A stretch of 64,000 bases of DNA, taken from Cantharellus purpuraceus (taxonomy: Eukaryota > Basidiomycota > Agaricomycetes > Cantharellales > Hydnaceae). Where the stretch lies: positions 744,001 to 808,000 of the forward strand of contig JALBUN010000005.1 of NCBI GenBank assembly GCA_025174535.1. Direction: 5' to 3'. Under the pieces are notes generated by a model, which was not told the DNA's origin, did no database searches, and was given only the letters and a program-made list of their open reading frames with translations. Positions 22,256 through 32,990 of this stretch are shown here, in pieces; the first letter of the stretch is position 1; each line of letters opens with the position of its first letter. Made by a program: the position numbers and the translations under genes.

Positions 22256-22766
22256 TGTTATGACTATATTCATTAATGCCCAGATCCCCATCCGATCCAC
22301 TCAGATCCCACACATATGAAATCTATACTCCATTTGGAAACCGTCACATCTCCATCTATCTGTCTGATTGTCACCACTGATTCCACCCATCCGTCTCCGG
22401 TTCCAATTGATGCATCAGCATCACCATAGGAACCCGGACATCTGTCCCCATTGGACTTGGACATACTCATGTAAGGCCGTCAGCCTCGGAGACCCATCAC
22501 TGGAGTAATTATTATTAGATTTCAAATATGTATTTAAGTTGCCTGACTGGGGACTTCATTCCCCAGTTCGAATATCAAATCATGCCTAGTTCCTAAGTCC
22601 AATCCTAACTCTCTAAGTCATACTCCGTCTCTGAAATCTCAGACACCAGTATTAGTGAGGGTGCAGCACATAAGCTGAAGCCAAGTCCGTTCTGACCCCC
22701 ACAACATACCTGACTCCTCTGACTCCAACCAAACCTCCGACCCCCAATCAGACCTAGTGCGTAACA
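22256..22766 (+). mobile_element. A1 3' LTR
   Basis: TGTTATGACT to GTGCGTAACA, 511 bp, about 24 bp shorter than the 5' LTR because of a small deletion near its 3' end. It is preceded by the purine-rich AAATGGAGAGATAC, a plausible polypurine primer for plus-strand synthesis. It is followed by CTTAG. Confidence 0.9.
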
Positions 22767-22771
22767 CTTAG

Positions 22772-22980
22772 GAACTAGGCATGATTTGATATTCAGACTG
22801 GGGATGAAGTCCCCAGTCAGACAGCTTAAATACATATTTGAAATCTAATAATAATTACTCTGGTGATGGGTCTCCAAGGCCAATGGCCTTACGTGAGTAT
22901 GTCTGAGTCCGATGGGGATGGATGTCTGGGTTCCTATGGTGATGCTGATGCATCAATCGGAACTGGAGATGGATAGGCGA
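22772..22980 (-). mobile_element. A2 3' LTR, second segment
   Basis: Resumes the minus-strand A LTR after A1 and is cut at 22980 by C1 with the duplication GGCGA (22976-22980). Confidence 0.85.
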
Positions 22981-24413
22981 TGTATGGGAACCACCTTTTC
23001 CCTATCAAATTCCATTTATGCAGCACCAATGTGCTATTCTTTGCTTTTCCATTCCTAAATATCAGCATATATTTGATGCTTGTACCTGGAATGGACTTAT
23101 TCAAATATTCTCTATTTTTCCATATTTTTTCGGGAATATTCCATGCAGAACTCGGCTCAGAATCATTTATTTCTGCTGTGCTACAGTTGTGGACCCATAG
23201 GCGCCCACAAACCTTCACACAGCCGCCTCTCCCCTTTTGGACCAGGCATTTGGCCTGAATTCAAGCTCAGATGTCTCTGATCAATAAATATTCTCTAACT
23301 TCACAACCACAGCCTCTCAGGGCACTATTTTCCATGCAGATCATCACATGACATGTGGCTATCCATGGCTGTCCAAACCAGTGCAGAAAACAGGGTGGAC
23401 ACCCTTCTTTTTGCCTGATCAGTGCCTAGTTCAGGGATCAGATCAGCTGATGGGTGATCAAATCAGGTGATTGCCTTGGAATATTCTACCCCTTTCCATA
23501 ACATTCTAGCTGTTTCCCTCTATTATTAGATAGAACTTTCCAGAACCATTATTCAGCTCCTGATCAGTGTTAGTGCTGTGATCAGATCCTGTGATTGGCT
23601 TGGAATATTCTACCCCTTTCTTCCACCTTCCACAACCTTCCAGTAGCTTCCATCTATTAATAGGTAGAATATTCCAGAACCATTAGTCAGCCCCTGTAAA
23701 TACAATATATAAGGAGGCCATTCTGCCTCTGAAATAGAGATATATCCATCATATTCTACCCATCTTCTGCACACCAGTGTGACTAGAGTGACATACAGTG
23801 TCATCCTCTATCTCAGTAACTGTTGATTACCAGTTCAAGGATCTTTTACAGTTGTGTAACTGTACTTGATTGCACTCGAAGTAGTGATATTCCTGCTTTG
23901 GGCGTGAGTGTAGTATCTGCCTCATGTGACTATGAATCTACAGGGTGAGATTGTCTGTCAATAGTCCTGCCATTAGTGCTCTTGTTTAAGTTACTAGTGT
24001 GTACTGCCTTTGCAGAGCATTAGAAGCTTGAACTCATGTGAAGCAGTTGCTAGACTACTTCACACATCACTGTTACCCGCTTCTGAGTGCCACTGGTTGG
24101 ACGGTTGGATTCATCCACCTACTTCCTTTAGCCTCTAAGTGCATTCCCCTCTTTTTGGAATATCTGGACCCCTAAGCGTCCGTGAACTCTAGACTCTGGA
24201 AGTCTTATTCATTTCTTGCTGCTAAGAAACGTATTACCTTTCTGCGTATAGTCTGCATTGACCAATACAAAGGATTGTAACCAAAGTACAAACGTTAAAT
24301 TGTTTCTGGAGTTGTGCTGCAGCAGGGTTTGATATTCTTCTCAGCTGTTCATTCACGGAATTGTGGTGATTTAGAGTTTGCCCTAACACCATAATTTTGC
24401 GGGTTCCAAAACA
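22981..24413 (+). mobile_element. Solo LTR C1 (family C, 1.43 kb), TSD GGCGA
   Basis: TGTATGGGAACC to GGTTCCAAAACA (1433 bp), flanked by GGCGA at 22976-22980 and 24414-24418. The end words GGGAACC/GGTTCC are inverted repeats of each other. TATATAAGG near 23706 is a promoter candidate. The unusually long LTR has no internal region anywhere in this window. Confidence 0.92.
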
Positions 24414-24418
24414 GGCGA

Positions 24419-24546
24419 GATTCGGTGGTGACAATCGGACAGATAGATGGAGATGTGACGGTTTCCAAATGGAGTATAGATTTCATATGTGTGGGATCTG
24501 AGTGGATCGGATGGGGATCTGGGCATTAATGAATATAGTCATAACA
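24419..24546 (-). mobile_element. A2 3' LTR, third segment
   Basis: Last part of the split LTR, ending ...ATAGTCATAACA at 24546. The next bases, GTATCTCTCCATTTAAGG, are the reverse complement of the polypurine region of A1 and A3. Confidence 0.85.
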
Positions 24547-24648
24547 GTATCTCTCCATTTAAGGCCGAGCCCCTGAGGCCTCATGTCCGTGGATTGAATA
24601 GGTGAGACAGTTGGGCGCAGTCGGAGTTATACTGGGGGTCTGGAGACA

Positions 24649-24657
24649 TATAAAAGG
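24649..24657 (+). promoter_or_regulatory. TATA box of the A2 antisense accessory gene
   Basis: TATAAAAGG. It lies 7 bp before the ATG at 24664 and 31 bp before the ATG at 24688. A start site about 30 bp downstream would exclude the first ATG and favour 24688. The box is conserved at 22145-22153 (A1) and 41884-41892 (A3), on the antisense strand. Confidence 0.65.
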
Positions 24658-24687
24658 AGGGGCATGATTGAGGTCTTATCCTCAACG

Positions 24688-26445
24688 ATGTCGAACCCTT
24701 TGGCAAGCATGAGTGTGGCCGAGCTTGAGCAGTTGCTCTTGGCCCGACGGAAGGAAGAGGAAGAGGAGCAGAAATGGAAGGAAGAGGAAGAGGAACGGAG
24801 ATGGAAAGAGGAGGAGGAAGCAGAATGGAGACGGAAAGAGGAGGAGGAAGCAGAATGGAGACGGAAGGAGGAGGAGGTGGAATGGAGATGGAAGGAGGAG
24901 GAGGAGGAGGAGTGGAGATGGAAGGAGGAGGTGGAGGAGTGGAGATGGAAGGAGGAGGTGGAGGAGTGGAGATGGAAGGAGGAGGTGGAGGAGTGGAGAT
25001 GGAAGGAGGAGGCGGAGATGGAACAGAGAAGGAAGGAGGAAGAAGCGAAAGCCAAGCAAGCCTGCAGGGTCAAGGAGCTTGCAGCCATGATGGAGGCTGT
25101 GAGACTGAAGGAAGTGGAAGAGCAGGTGCACAAGCTAGAAGCTGCCATGGAGGTAGAGGAGGAGGTGACCGGGGCAGGGGCAACTAGTCACCTGGGGAGT
25201 CTGAGTGTGCCAATATGGGTGGGGACCCCTGAGGTCGCCATTATCTCGATTATGTGGACAGGGTTGACCCGTCTGACAACTGTTCCTACAGTGGACTCAC
25301 CGTTACATCTGCAGTCATGGCCGTTATTTGCGGTGGGTGTGGCTGAGGAAGATGACATGGCAGAGGCAGAGAGGGCGGAGGTGGAGGCGGACCCCGATGC
25401 CAATATGGAGCTCAACACAAATGTGGAGCCAGAGGCAGGTGGGGATGTTGGGACGGATATGGAGCCGGATCCCACCTTGAATTGCTATGAGGAGATGGCT
25501 TGGGTAGCTGCAGTCGAAGCTTGCAAAAGGGCAGAGCTCTATGCTGCTACCACCAAGAAGAACCTCGAGGTTGCAATCTTTTCATTGAAGGCACACCTGA
25601 GTGCTGATACTGAGAAGCAGGAGGTGGACCAGAGGGTCATATGGTGCAAAGCGGAGAATCGTGTATTGGTGACCCATAGGAAGGAGCTGCATGTCGCTAG
25701 GACAGCGATCCAGCTTCACAAGCATGAGATGGAGAAGGCAGCGGTGGAACAGCAGGACAAGGAGGAGGAGAGGGAGCACTTGGAGGCCGCGTCAAGAAGG
25801 AGCGGACCCCCCAAGGCTCTGGCTCCAACAGAGCCATTCGGTGGTCCCGGTGTAATTTGTGACTTGTGTTGTGATGCGGGCATGGAGTGTGTGTGGCCTA
25901 CCAGCCCAACTCGTCGCCTTCGGTCCTGAGATCGTTGTCAGGGTCGGAAAGGAGGGTGTAGGATTGATGGAAAGTTCAATCCCCGGAGTCAGAGCGTCAA
26001 GCCCCAACTAGTGGTACAAGGAGGGGTGGAGAAAGAATCAGAAGGTCGTCCAACCAAAAAGCGGCAGATGGAGATGGGTGCTGTGGCAGCTGGGGGTAGT
26101 GGTGTCGGATTGGAAGGGGCAACAACCAGTGCAGGTATGGGGCACGTCTCTGCGCCCAACAGTACCATGGGCCAGCTTATCCGGCTGGTTAACCTGCAGT
26201 CGGAGCACCTCTGGTGGACAGAAGGGTTGTTAGTGGACTTGGTGAAGACAATGAAATGGAAGGAGGTTCTGGAGGGTTGGCGGACTGCTGAGTTGCATCA
26301 GCTGCGGAAGTTTATGGCCCCCTTGGATGAGGATTCAGATCTGGGGGATGAGAAAGATTGGGTGTTGGATGTAGAGAGTGATGATGAGTTGGAGACGGAG
26401 CCTGAGGTAGACAAGGGGAAGGGAAAAAGGAAACGCAATGTATAA
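24688..26445 (+). pseudogene. A2 accessory Zn2Cys6 coiled-coil gene, one nonsense in the cluster
   Basis: A nearly open frame of about 585 codons antisense to A2 pol. The N-terminus is MSNPLASMSVAELEQLLLAR. A long coiled coil follows, with repeated E-W-R-W-K-E-E-V-E units (about 24880-25020). Next come an acidic middle, the M-A-W-V-A-A-V-E block (25495), and Q-Q-D-K-E-E-E-R-E-H-L-E before the cysteine cluster. The first three cysteines (C-D-L-C-C-D-A-G-M-E-C, about 25858-25890) are intact; the fourth is changed to TGA (25927-25929, TGT to TGA), so the domain is truncated. The frame continues with C-Q-G-R-K-G-G-C and the conserved tail V-G-Q-L-I-R-L-V-N-L-Q-S-E-H-L and ends KGKRKRNV at 26445. 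The upstream ATG at 24664 is possible but probably not transcribed. Confidence 0.8.
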
Positions 26446-27014
26446 CTTAAAAATGAAAATGATTTGATTGTAATATTTCAGAGCAGAGAAAAATGGGGTG
26501 GAGTGAGATTCCTTCAGAGTTTGGGGTAGACTTGTAATTTGTGACTTTGTAATGAATGATCATGCGAAATAATATAATTAGCATCAGTAATGGAACTCAA
26601 AGATTCATAAGAGGGCCAGGTTTGTCAGGATAAGTGGAGTGAAAATCAGAGATGGATTTGGATACATGATTGAGTTCAGATGTGGAGATCCATGAGGACT
26701 CTTCATCGGTGCCTTCATATCCAGTCCATTTGACTAGGTACTGGAGCTTGCACTTGTATCAACAATCAATCTTCAAGTCCAGGATCTCAGATATCTCATA
26801 TTCGTTATCTCCTTTGATGATGACCGGAGGAGGTGGAGGTTGTGTGCGACTGGAGATCTTGTTTGTAGTAGCAGGTTTGAGCATTGATATATGGAAGACT
26901 GGATGAACTGCTCGGAAGTGGTCAGGGAGGCGGAGGGTGAAGGACCTGCTGCCAGCATGAGCAATGACCTCATAAGGACCTAAGTATTTCTCGGAGAGTT
27001 TCTTCAATGGACGG

Positions 27015-28439
27015 TGATGAGCCAGGATGCATCGAGGACGTATATCAAACCACTCTGACAGTCCAACTCTGCCAGCGTCTTTTCATATCAAACTTTTAAA
27101 TAGCACCGCAACTCCCTCTCCACCTCAGTCTCTAATTCTAGCCATCGATCGTCACTCGTGTTTCATCGCCATTGATAATTATCAGCCTTCAATTCACACC
27201 AATCCTTTCATCATCATTCACATGGCTTCCAATTCTATTCCCCTCTCCAACATCTCTTCTAATAATACGTCACACTGGTCTCTGGACACAGAGGACTATC
27301 AAAAATATGCTGAGCTCCACAGGCATGTTAAGCCACCTCCACATGTCAAAATACTTCCAAAACTCTTTCAATGTCCAAGATCCCCACCATGTCTCTCTTA
27401 TGCCATTGGCGATCCTATATTCTTTCACGATTCCATTGAACCATATACATTCCTCAGCATTTCACCTCTATATCGTAACACGGATAGAAGAGTTGAACGT
27501 GAGGTAGAATTTCAGTCACCATCGCCGACCTATCCTCCCACTTCAATCCGACTCAGGTTACATCGTGTCAGGCAAAGGGACCAAATACCCTTGGAATGGG
27601 ATACCATATGGAGACAGATCACTAAGACAATAAGGAGTATTTGTTGTGGATGCTGACTGAAGTCCTCATGTGACTCAGGGTTAATTTACCTTCAGCCATA
27701 GGGAAGATGGTATTGGTGGATGTTTCTATTGTTCTTTTATGACTCACCCCTGTTTCATCTTTTAATTCATTCATACACGACTTACTCATCCTTGTTCTAT
27801 TTTTGGTTCTTTTATTACTCATCACCCCCTATTCTTACAAAGATTACCCCTATCTGTCGCTTCATTTCTCCATGATTTCCCCATTAGTAGTTCAACTTCA
27901 CATGCTTTGTCAGCTGGCTTGATCAGCATTTCTTGCATCATATTGCATCATTTGCTCCTCATATTGTGTCGTTGTGCCCTGGGGATTTGTATATAAAAGG
28001 GTGCTAGTTTTTGCCTTTGGGATCAATCAACAAGTTTTCAGCCAACACTCTAAAGTCAAAGTCCATACTCTAAGTCTATGCTCTATGCTCTATATCACAA
28101 TCCATCATCTCTACACTGAGGCAAAGCACCTTGGTTCAACAATCAGATTTCCCTCCGCCACCGAGAGGTTACATCTCCTGAAACCAGCTTTCATGTACCT
28201 CCCAATTGGGCTCTCCATTGTCATCCAGTCACAGAGCACGATCAGCCATCTGGACCGTCCCTTTTGCTCCCATCCTCATCCAACCACAGAGCACTATTCC
28301 ACTTCCCTGTTACTCAGTGCTGCCCCTACCCCTTGACCCAATTGTTCTTTGGTGTGCTGAACAACTGCATTACACACCGTCTGTTTGCTAGGACTGTTGC
28401 ACACAGGCTTATAGGATCTATTCCATAAGCAAACCAACA
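27015..28439 (+). mobile_element. Element E1 (1.43 kb, LTR-like), 4-bp TSD ACGG/ATGG
   Basis: Begins TGATGAGCCAGG, ends AAGCAAACCAACA, and is flanked by ACGG (27011-27014) and ATGG (28440-28443). Family A pol at the empty site reads ..GATGGATGGG.. on this strand, which supports a 4-bp duplication with one transition. TATATAAAAGG lies near 27992. The only longer frame is at 27222-27656 (see separate entry). No gag or pol was found. It may be a solo LTR or a small non-autonomous unit. Its sister copy is E2. Confidence 0.85.
27222..27656 (+). CDS. Hypothetical ORF in the 5' half of element E1
   Basis: 145 codons from the ATG at 27222 (MASNSIPLSNISSNNTSHW) to the stop at 27654. The family is not recognised. 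The frame is kept in E2 for 109 residues (35539) before a CGA-to-TGA stop. It contains H-V-K-P-P-P-H-V-K and R-S-P-P-C-L-S-Y blocks, no membrane segment and no signal peptide. TTTAAATAG about 125 bp upstream could be a promoter. Two copies are too few to prove selection on the protein, so coding status is doubtful. Confidence 0.3.
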   Translation: MASNSIPLSNISSNNTSHWSLDTEDYQKYAELHRHVKPPPHVKILPKLFQCPRSPPCLSYAIGDPIFFHDSIEPYTFLSISPLYRNTDRRVEREVEFQSPSPTYPPTSIRLRLHRVRQRDQIPLEWDTIWRQITKTIRSICCGC

Positions 28440-31400
28440 ATGGGTGGTCCTGAAGTGTTTGGCCTTAACAAATACTTTGTCTCTGAGTTGCAGGTCCAGA
28501 GCCGGAATGCAGCATCAGTCCACAGAGACTTGGTATTGTTTCTGGGCATTGGAGATGGTTTCTCAGAGATGTTGGTGTAGTTGATCAAGGTCGGTTACAA
28601 ATTGGCAGGCTTTGGTGGAGGTGAGTTCCTTCTCGGGGTGGACAGAGATGTTCAGATGGTAGCCTTTATTAGCAAAGAATGGAGAGATGCCAGTAGTTGC
28701 GTTCAGAGCATTGTTGTAGGCAAACTCTGCGATCAGAAGTAGATCAGCCCAGTTGTCTTGTTGATAGTTACAATAGATTCGGAGATATTGCTCCAGGGAC
28801 TGATTCATTCGTTCTGTTTGTCCATCTCCTTCGGGATGGTATCCAGAGGTGAAATGAAGCTTCATGTCAAGAGCCTTTCCTAATGTGCGGAAGAAGGAGG
28901 ACACAAACTCCGAGCCTCAATCGGATGTGACATGCTATGGGACTCCATGTTTAGAAAATACGTGGAGAATGAACAACTTAGCTAGTGAGGTGGAGGTGAT
29001 GGTGTCATGCATTGGAATGAATAGTGATTGTTTAGTGAACCTGTCGACAATCACAAGTATGGTGTCATATCCAAGTGATGGGGGGAGTTTCTCTACAAAA
29101 TCCATGGAGATGGAATTCCATGGTTGCTCTGGGACCAGAAGTTGCTTAAGCGTTCTGTAGGGTTTGTGCCTTTGCAATTTTGAGCGCATACATGTGGTAC
29201 AGGAGTTACAGTAGTGTTGAATGTATTCTCGCATTTTTGGCCATATGTAGTCTCATTGGATTAACCCTTGTGTGCGATTTTGCCCAAAATGGCCAGAGAT
29301 CAGGTGATCATGATAATACTACAAAACTCAGAGTTGGAGACTGTTGGCATCGGGGACATATATCCAGTTGTTGTGTCAGAGGTGTCCTTTGGGGTCAAGT
29401 GACCACTTCAGATCAGAAGGGTTGTCCAAGTGTTTAAATGCAACAGGATCAGATTGGAGAGATGAGCAGATGTCAGAGTGGAGTTGGTCAATGTCCATAA
29501 TGGTGACAGCTTGGAGGGTGGGAGTCATGAGGGTGGATGCCCATAGGGACAATGCCAGCTGCTCATTAGTGAACACAGGACGAAAGTTGTGTGGGTTTAC
29601 AGTGGCATAGTCGCTACTCCCCTCTTTAGGATAGACGTCCCAGTGTCTAGTTAATGCATCCAGTTTTGCTCCCAGTTGACCAGGACGGAAACGGATAATG
29701 AGGTTGAACTGAGACAGGTATTCGAACCATTGGACTTGTCTCCGGGTGAGAAGTTTCATTGTGGAGAAGTATTCCCAGTTCTTGTGGTCCATTATGACGT
29801 CCACCGGATTGGAGGGGCCTTCGAGGTAGTGTCTCCATATCTGGAAGGGTTCATATATGGCAAGGAGCTCTTTGTCATGGACATCATAGTTCAGTTCAGG
29901 GGGTGTAAATGTACATGAGTGAAAAGCAATTAGATGGACAGGATCGTGGCCAGTGCATAGTTGGAGGCATCAGTTTCTAATAGAATAGGAATGTCTGGAA
30001 CCCAATGAGTCAGTATTGAAGTAAAGGCCTTTTTCAAGGTCTCAAAGCTCTGTCTACATTCGTCAGTGAAATTCCATTGGGTACCCTTCCTAGTAAATTG
30101 GGTGAGTGGAATGGTGATATTGGAGTAGCTGTAAATGAAGCGGTGGTAGAAGTTGGTGAACCCCAGGAAGGACTGTACGTCTTTGACTTTCCATGGTTCC
30201 GGCCATTCCTGTATGGCTTTGATTTTGTCATCGGACATTGTCAGTCCTGTGGGGGATAGGATATAGCCTAGATACTCGACTGAGTTGGAGTGGAATTCAC
30301 ATTTATCAGCATGGGCGAAAAGGCCATGTTTTTGGTGACGTCGGGGTACCTCTCGGACATGTGTCCGATGCTCTTCTTTGTTATCCAAATATACCAAAAT
30401 GTTGTCTAAGTAAACAAGGATGGTCACATTGAGGAGGTTGGCAAAGGTATCATTCATGAACCGCTGGAAGGCGGCCGGAGCATTGGTTAGTCTGAAGGGC
30501 ATGATGCACCACTCGAAAGATCCATATCAAGTGCGGAGAGTTGTTTTCCACTCATTGCCTTCTCAGATGCAGACTAGATGGTAGGCATGTTGAAGATCTA
30601 TTTTGGAATAGATCTTAGCCTTTCGTGGGCTCTCGAGTAGGTCCATGGTGTGGGGTATTGGGTATTGGTCTTTCTTGGTGATCTTGTTGAGTCCACGGAA
30701 GTTGATGCATAGACGGAGTGATCCATCTTTTTTGTGGACAAATAGGACCAGAGCTCCATGGGGAGATAGGGATGGGCAGATGAAGCCCATAGCCAAGTTC
30801 TTGTCTATGAATGTTTGGAGAGCCAGTAGCTCTTTTTGGGATAGTGAGTAGATAGGGCCAAGCAGAGGTGTGGAGTTGTCATCCAACTCAATCTTGAGAT
30901 AGTATGGTCGGTGTTCTGCTAGGGAGTTGGCTTTAGACTTGCTGAACATGTCGGCGAACTCATGATACTCCTTAGGAACCATAGATAGGTCCGGTGGAGT
31001 TGATCGGGCAGAATGAGCGGCGAGGAATATCGGGTCGGAGAGGTGGACCTGGAATGTGTGAGAACCATCCAGCTTGCTTAGTCTGGTGAAGACCATAGTG
31101 TCCACCATCAATATAGATGGAGGGGTAGACGGAGTATCTATCGGAGCAGAGTCAGTGGAGGCAGAAGATAATTTTGCACCTAAAGTTGCTGGTGACGTTG
31201 GGGATGACACAGCCTGTACTGGAGAATAGAATGTGATATGGCCCAATGCCCAGTCAATCAACAGATTGTAGCGGGTGAGCCAATTATGTCCAAGAACCAC
31301 AGAACAGCTGGAGTCAAGCAGAGTAACATGGAATGTAAGGTACTGGATTTCTCCAACAGAAAAATGGATAGACAGATCTATAGCTCGTGAAATAACAGCA

Positions 31401-32430
31401 TTAGTAGTGCCATCAAATAATTGGAGTGATATCGGTGTATGGGAACCACCTTTTCCCTATCAAATTCCATTTATGCAGCACCAATGTGCTATTCTTTGCT
31501 TTTCCATTCCTAAATATCAGCATATATTTGATGCTTGTACCTGGAATGGACTTATTCAAATATTCTCTATTTTTCCATATTTTTCCGGGAATATTCCATG
31601 CAGAACTCAGCTCAGAATCATTTATTTCTGCTGTGCTACAGTTGTGGACCCATAGGCGCCCACAAACCTTCACACAGCCGCCTCTCCCCTTTTGGACCAG
31701 GCATTTGGCCTGAATTCAAGCTCAGATGTCTCTGATCAATAAATATTCTGTAACTTAACAACCACAGCCTCTCAGGGCACTATTTTCCATGCAGATCATC
31801 ACATGACATGTGGCTATCCATGGCTGTCCAAACCAGTGCAGAAAACAGGGTGGACACCCTTCTTTTTGCCTGATCAGTGCCTAGTTCAGGGATCAAATCA
31901 GCTGATGGGTGATCAAATCAGGTGATTGCCTTGGAATATTCTACCCCTTTCCATAACATTCTAGCTGTTTCCTTCTATTATTAGATAGAACTTTCCTGAT
32001 CAGTGTTAGTCCAGTGATCAGATCCTGTGATTGGCTTGGAATATTCTACCCCTTTCTTCCACCTTCCACAACCTTCCAGTAGCTTCCATCTATTAATAGG
32101 TAGAATATTCCAGAACCATTAGTCAGCCCCTGTAAATACAATATATAAGGAGGCCATTCTGCCTCTGAAAGAATAACATATCATCATATTCTACCCATCT
32201 TCTGCACACCAGTGTGACTAGAGTGACATACAGTGTCATCCTCTATCTCAGTAACTGTTGATTACCAGTTCAAGGATCTTTTACAGTTGTGTAACTGTAC
32301 TTGATTGCACTCGAAGTAGTGATATTCCTGCTTTGGGCGTGAGTGTAGTATCTGCCTCATGTGACTATGAATCTACAGGGTGAGATTGTCTGTCAATAGT
32401 CCTGCCATTAGTGCTCTTGTTTAGGTTACT

Positions 32431-32958
32431 TGTTATGACTATATTCATTAACACCCAGATCCCCATCCGATCCCCTCAGATCCCCATGCATATGAAATCT
32501 ATACTCCATTTGGAAACCACTACGTCTCCATTTACCTGTCCGATTGTCACCGCCAATTCCGCCCATCCGTCTCCGGTTCCAATTGATGCATCAGCATCAC
32601 CATAGGAACCTGGACATCTGTCCCCATCGGACTCGGACATACTCACATAAGGCCATCGGCCTCGGAGACCCATCACCGGAGTAATTATTATTAGATTTTG
32701 AATATGTATTTAAGTTGCCTGACTGGGGACTTCATTCCCCAGTTCGAATATTGAATCATGCCTAGCTCCTAAGTCCAATCCTAACTCTCTAAGTCGTACT
32801 CTGTCTCCGAAATCTCGGACACCAGTATTAGTGAGGGCGCAGCACATAAGCTGAAGCCAAGTCCGTTCCGACCCCCACGATGTACTCTGACTCCGACCCA
32901 ACCTCCGACCCAACCTCCGATCCAATCTCTGACCCCAAATCGGACCTAGTGCGTAACA
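32431..32958 (+). mobile_element. A3 5' LTR
   Basis: TGTTATGACT to GTGCGTAACA (the 3' copy ends GTGCATAACA). A TATTTAAG box lies at 32707-32714. Confidence 0.95.
32740..32751 (+). promoter_or_regulatory. Predicted RNA 5' end, complementary to the primer-binding region
   Basis: CAGTTCGAATAT begins 33 bp after the start of the TATTTAAG box, where transcription should start. It is perfectly complementary to 32961-32972. Confidence 0.6.
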
Positions 32959-32960
32959 GT

Positions 32961-32972
32961 ATATTCGAACTG
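32961..32972 (+). promoter_or_regulatory. Candidate self-priming primer-binding site
   Basis: ATATTCGAACTG, two bases after the 5' LTR, pairs with 32740-32751. There is no TGG start expected for a tRNA 3' end complement at this spot. In A1 both partners changed together (CAGTTTGAATAT with ATATTCAAACTG). This fits the self-priming known for Tf1 and related chromoviruses. Confidence 0.6.
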
Positions 32973-32990
32973 CCACACTCACTCCTACCA

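Larger units (their letters stand above)
13504..22766 (+). mobile_element. Element A1: complete but decayed chromovirus, TSD CTTAG
   Basis: Plus-strand Ty3/Gypsy element with both LTRs and CTTAG duplications at 13499-13503 and 22767-22771, inserted in the 3' LTR of A2. Order: 5' LTR, gag, pro-RT-RNase H-integrase-chromodomain, antisense accessory gene, 3' LTR. Without the C2 solo LTR it is about 7.83 kb. The LTRs differ in length (535 vs 511 bp) and many stops are present, so it is older than A3. Confidence 0.92.
24547..31435 (-). mobile_element. Element A2 internal region (minus strand, 5' part missing)
   Basis: Holds the accessory gene (plus strand), then chromodomain, integrase, RNase H, RT and part of the protease on the minus strand. 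It carries E1 at 27015-28439. It ends in the protease at 31435, where LTR C3 begins. Gag and the 5' LTR of A2 are not found beyond C3, so the 5' third was deleted or moved. Confidence 0.88.
26597..31435 (-). pseudogene. A2 pol (protease part, RT, RNase H, integrase, chromodomain), split by E1
   Basis: Minus-strand pol, read from 31435 (protease V-V-L-G-H-N-W-L near 31265-31300) down. [15 protein letters not shown], then YLDN in place of the catalytic YLDD (about 30400), which should abolish polymerase activity. RNase H with L-E-T-D-A-S-N-Y, integrase core M-D-F-V-E-K-L-P, chromodomain fragment, stop at 26597-26599. E1 (27015-28439) interrupts between integrase and chromodomain. Stops occur in several places. 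Wording is close to A1 and A3. Confidence 0.88.

Noticed and set aside
24682..25131. Leu/Pro/Ser-rich open frames opposite the accessory coiled coil
   Set aside because: They are mirror frames of the low-complexity K/E/R codons and have no motif.
31426..31735. Short conserved ORFs (MYGNHLF..., MYLEWTY...) in all C LTRs
   Set aside because: They recur only because the LTRs are copies of each other; they overlap one another and no domain or codon pattern supports them.
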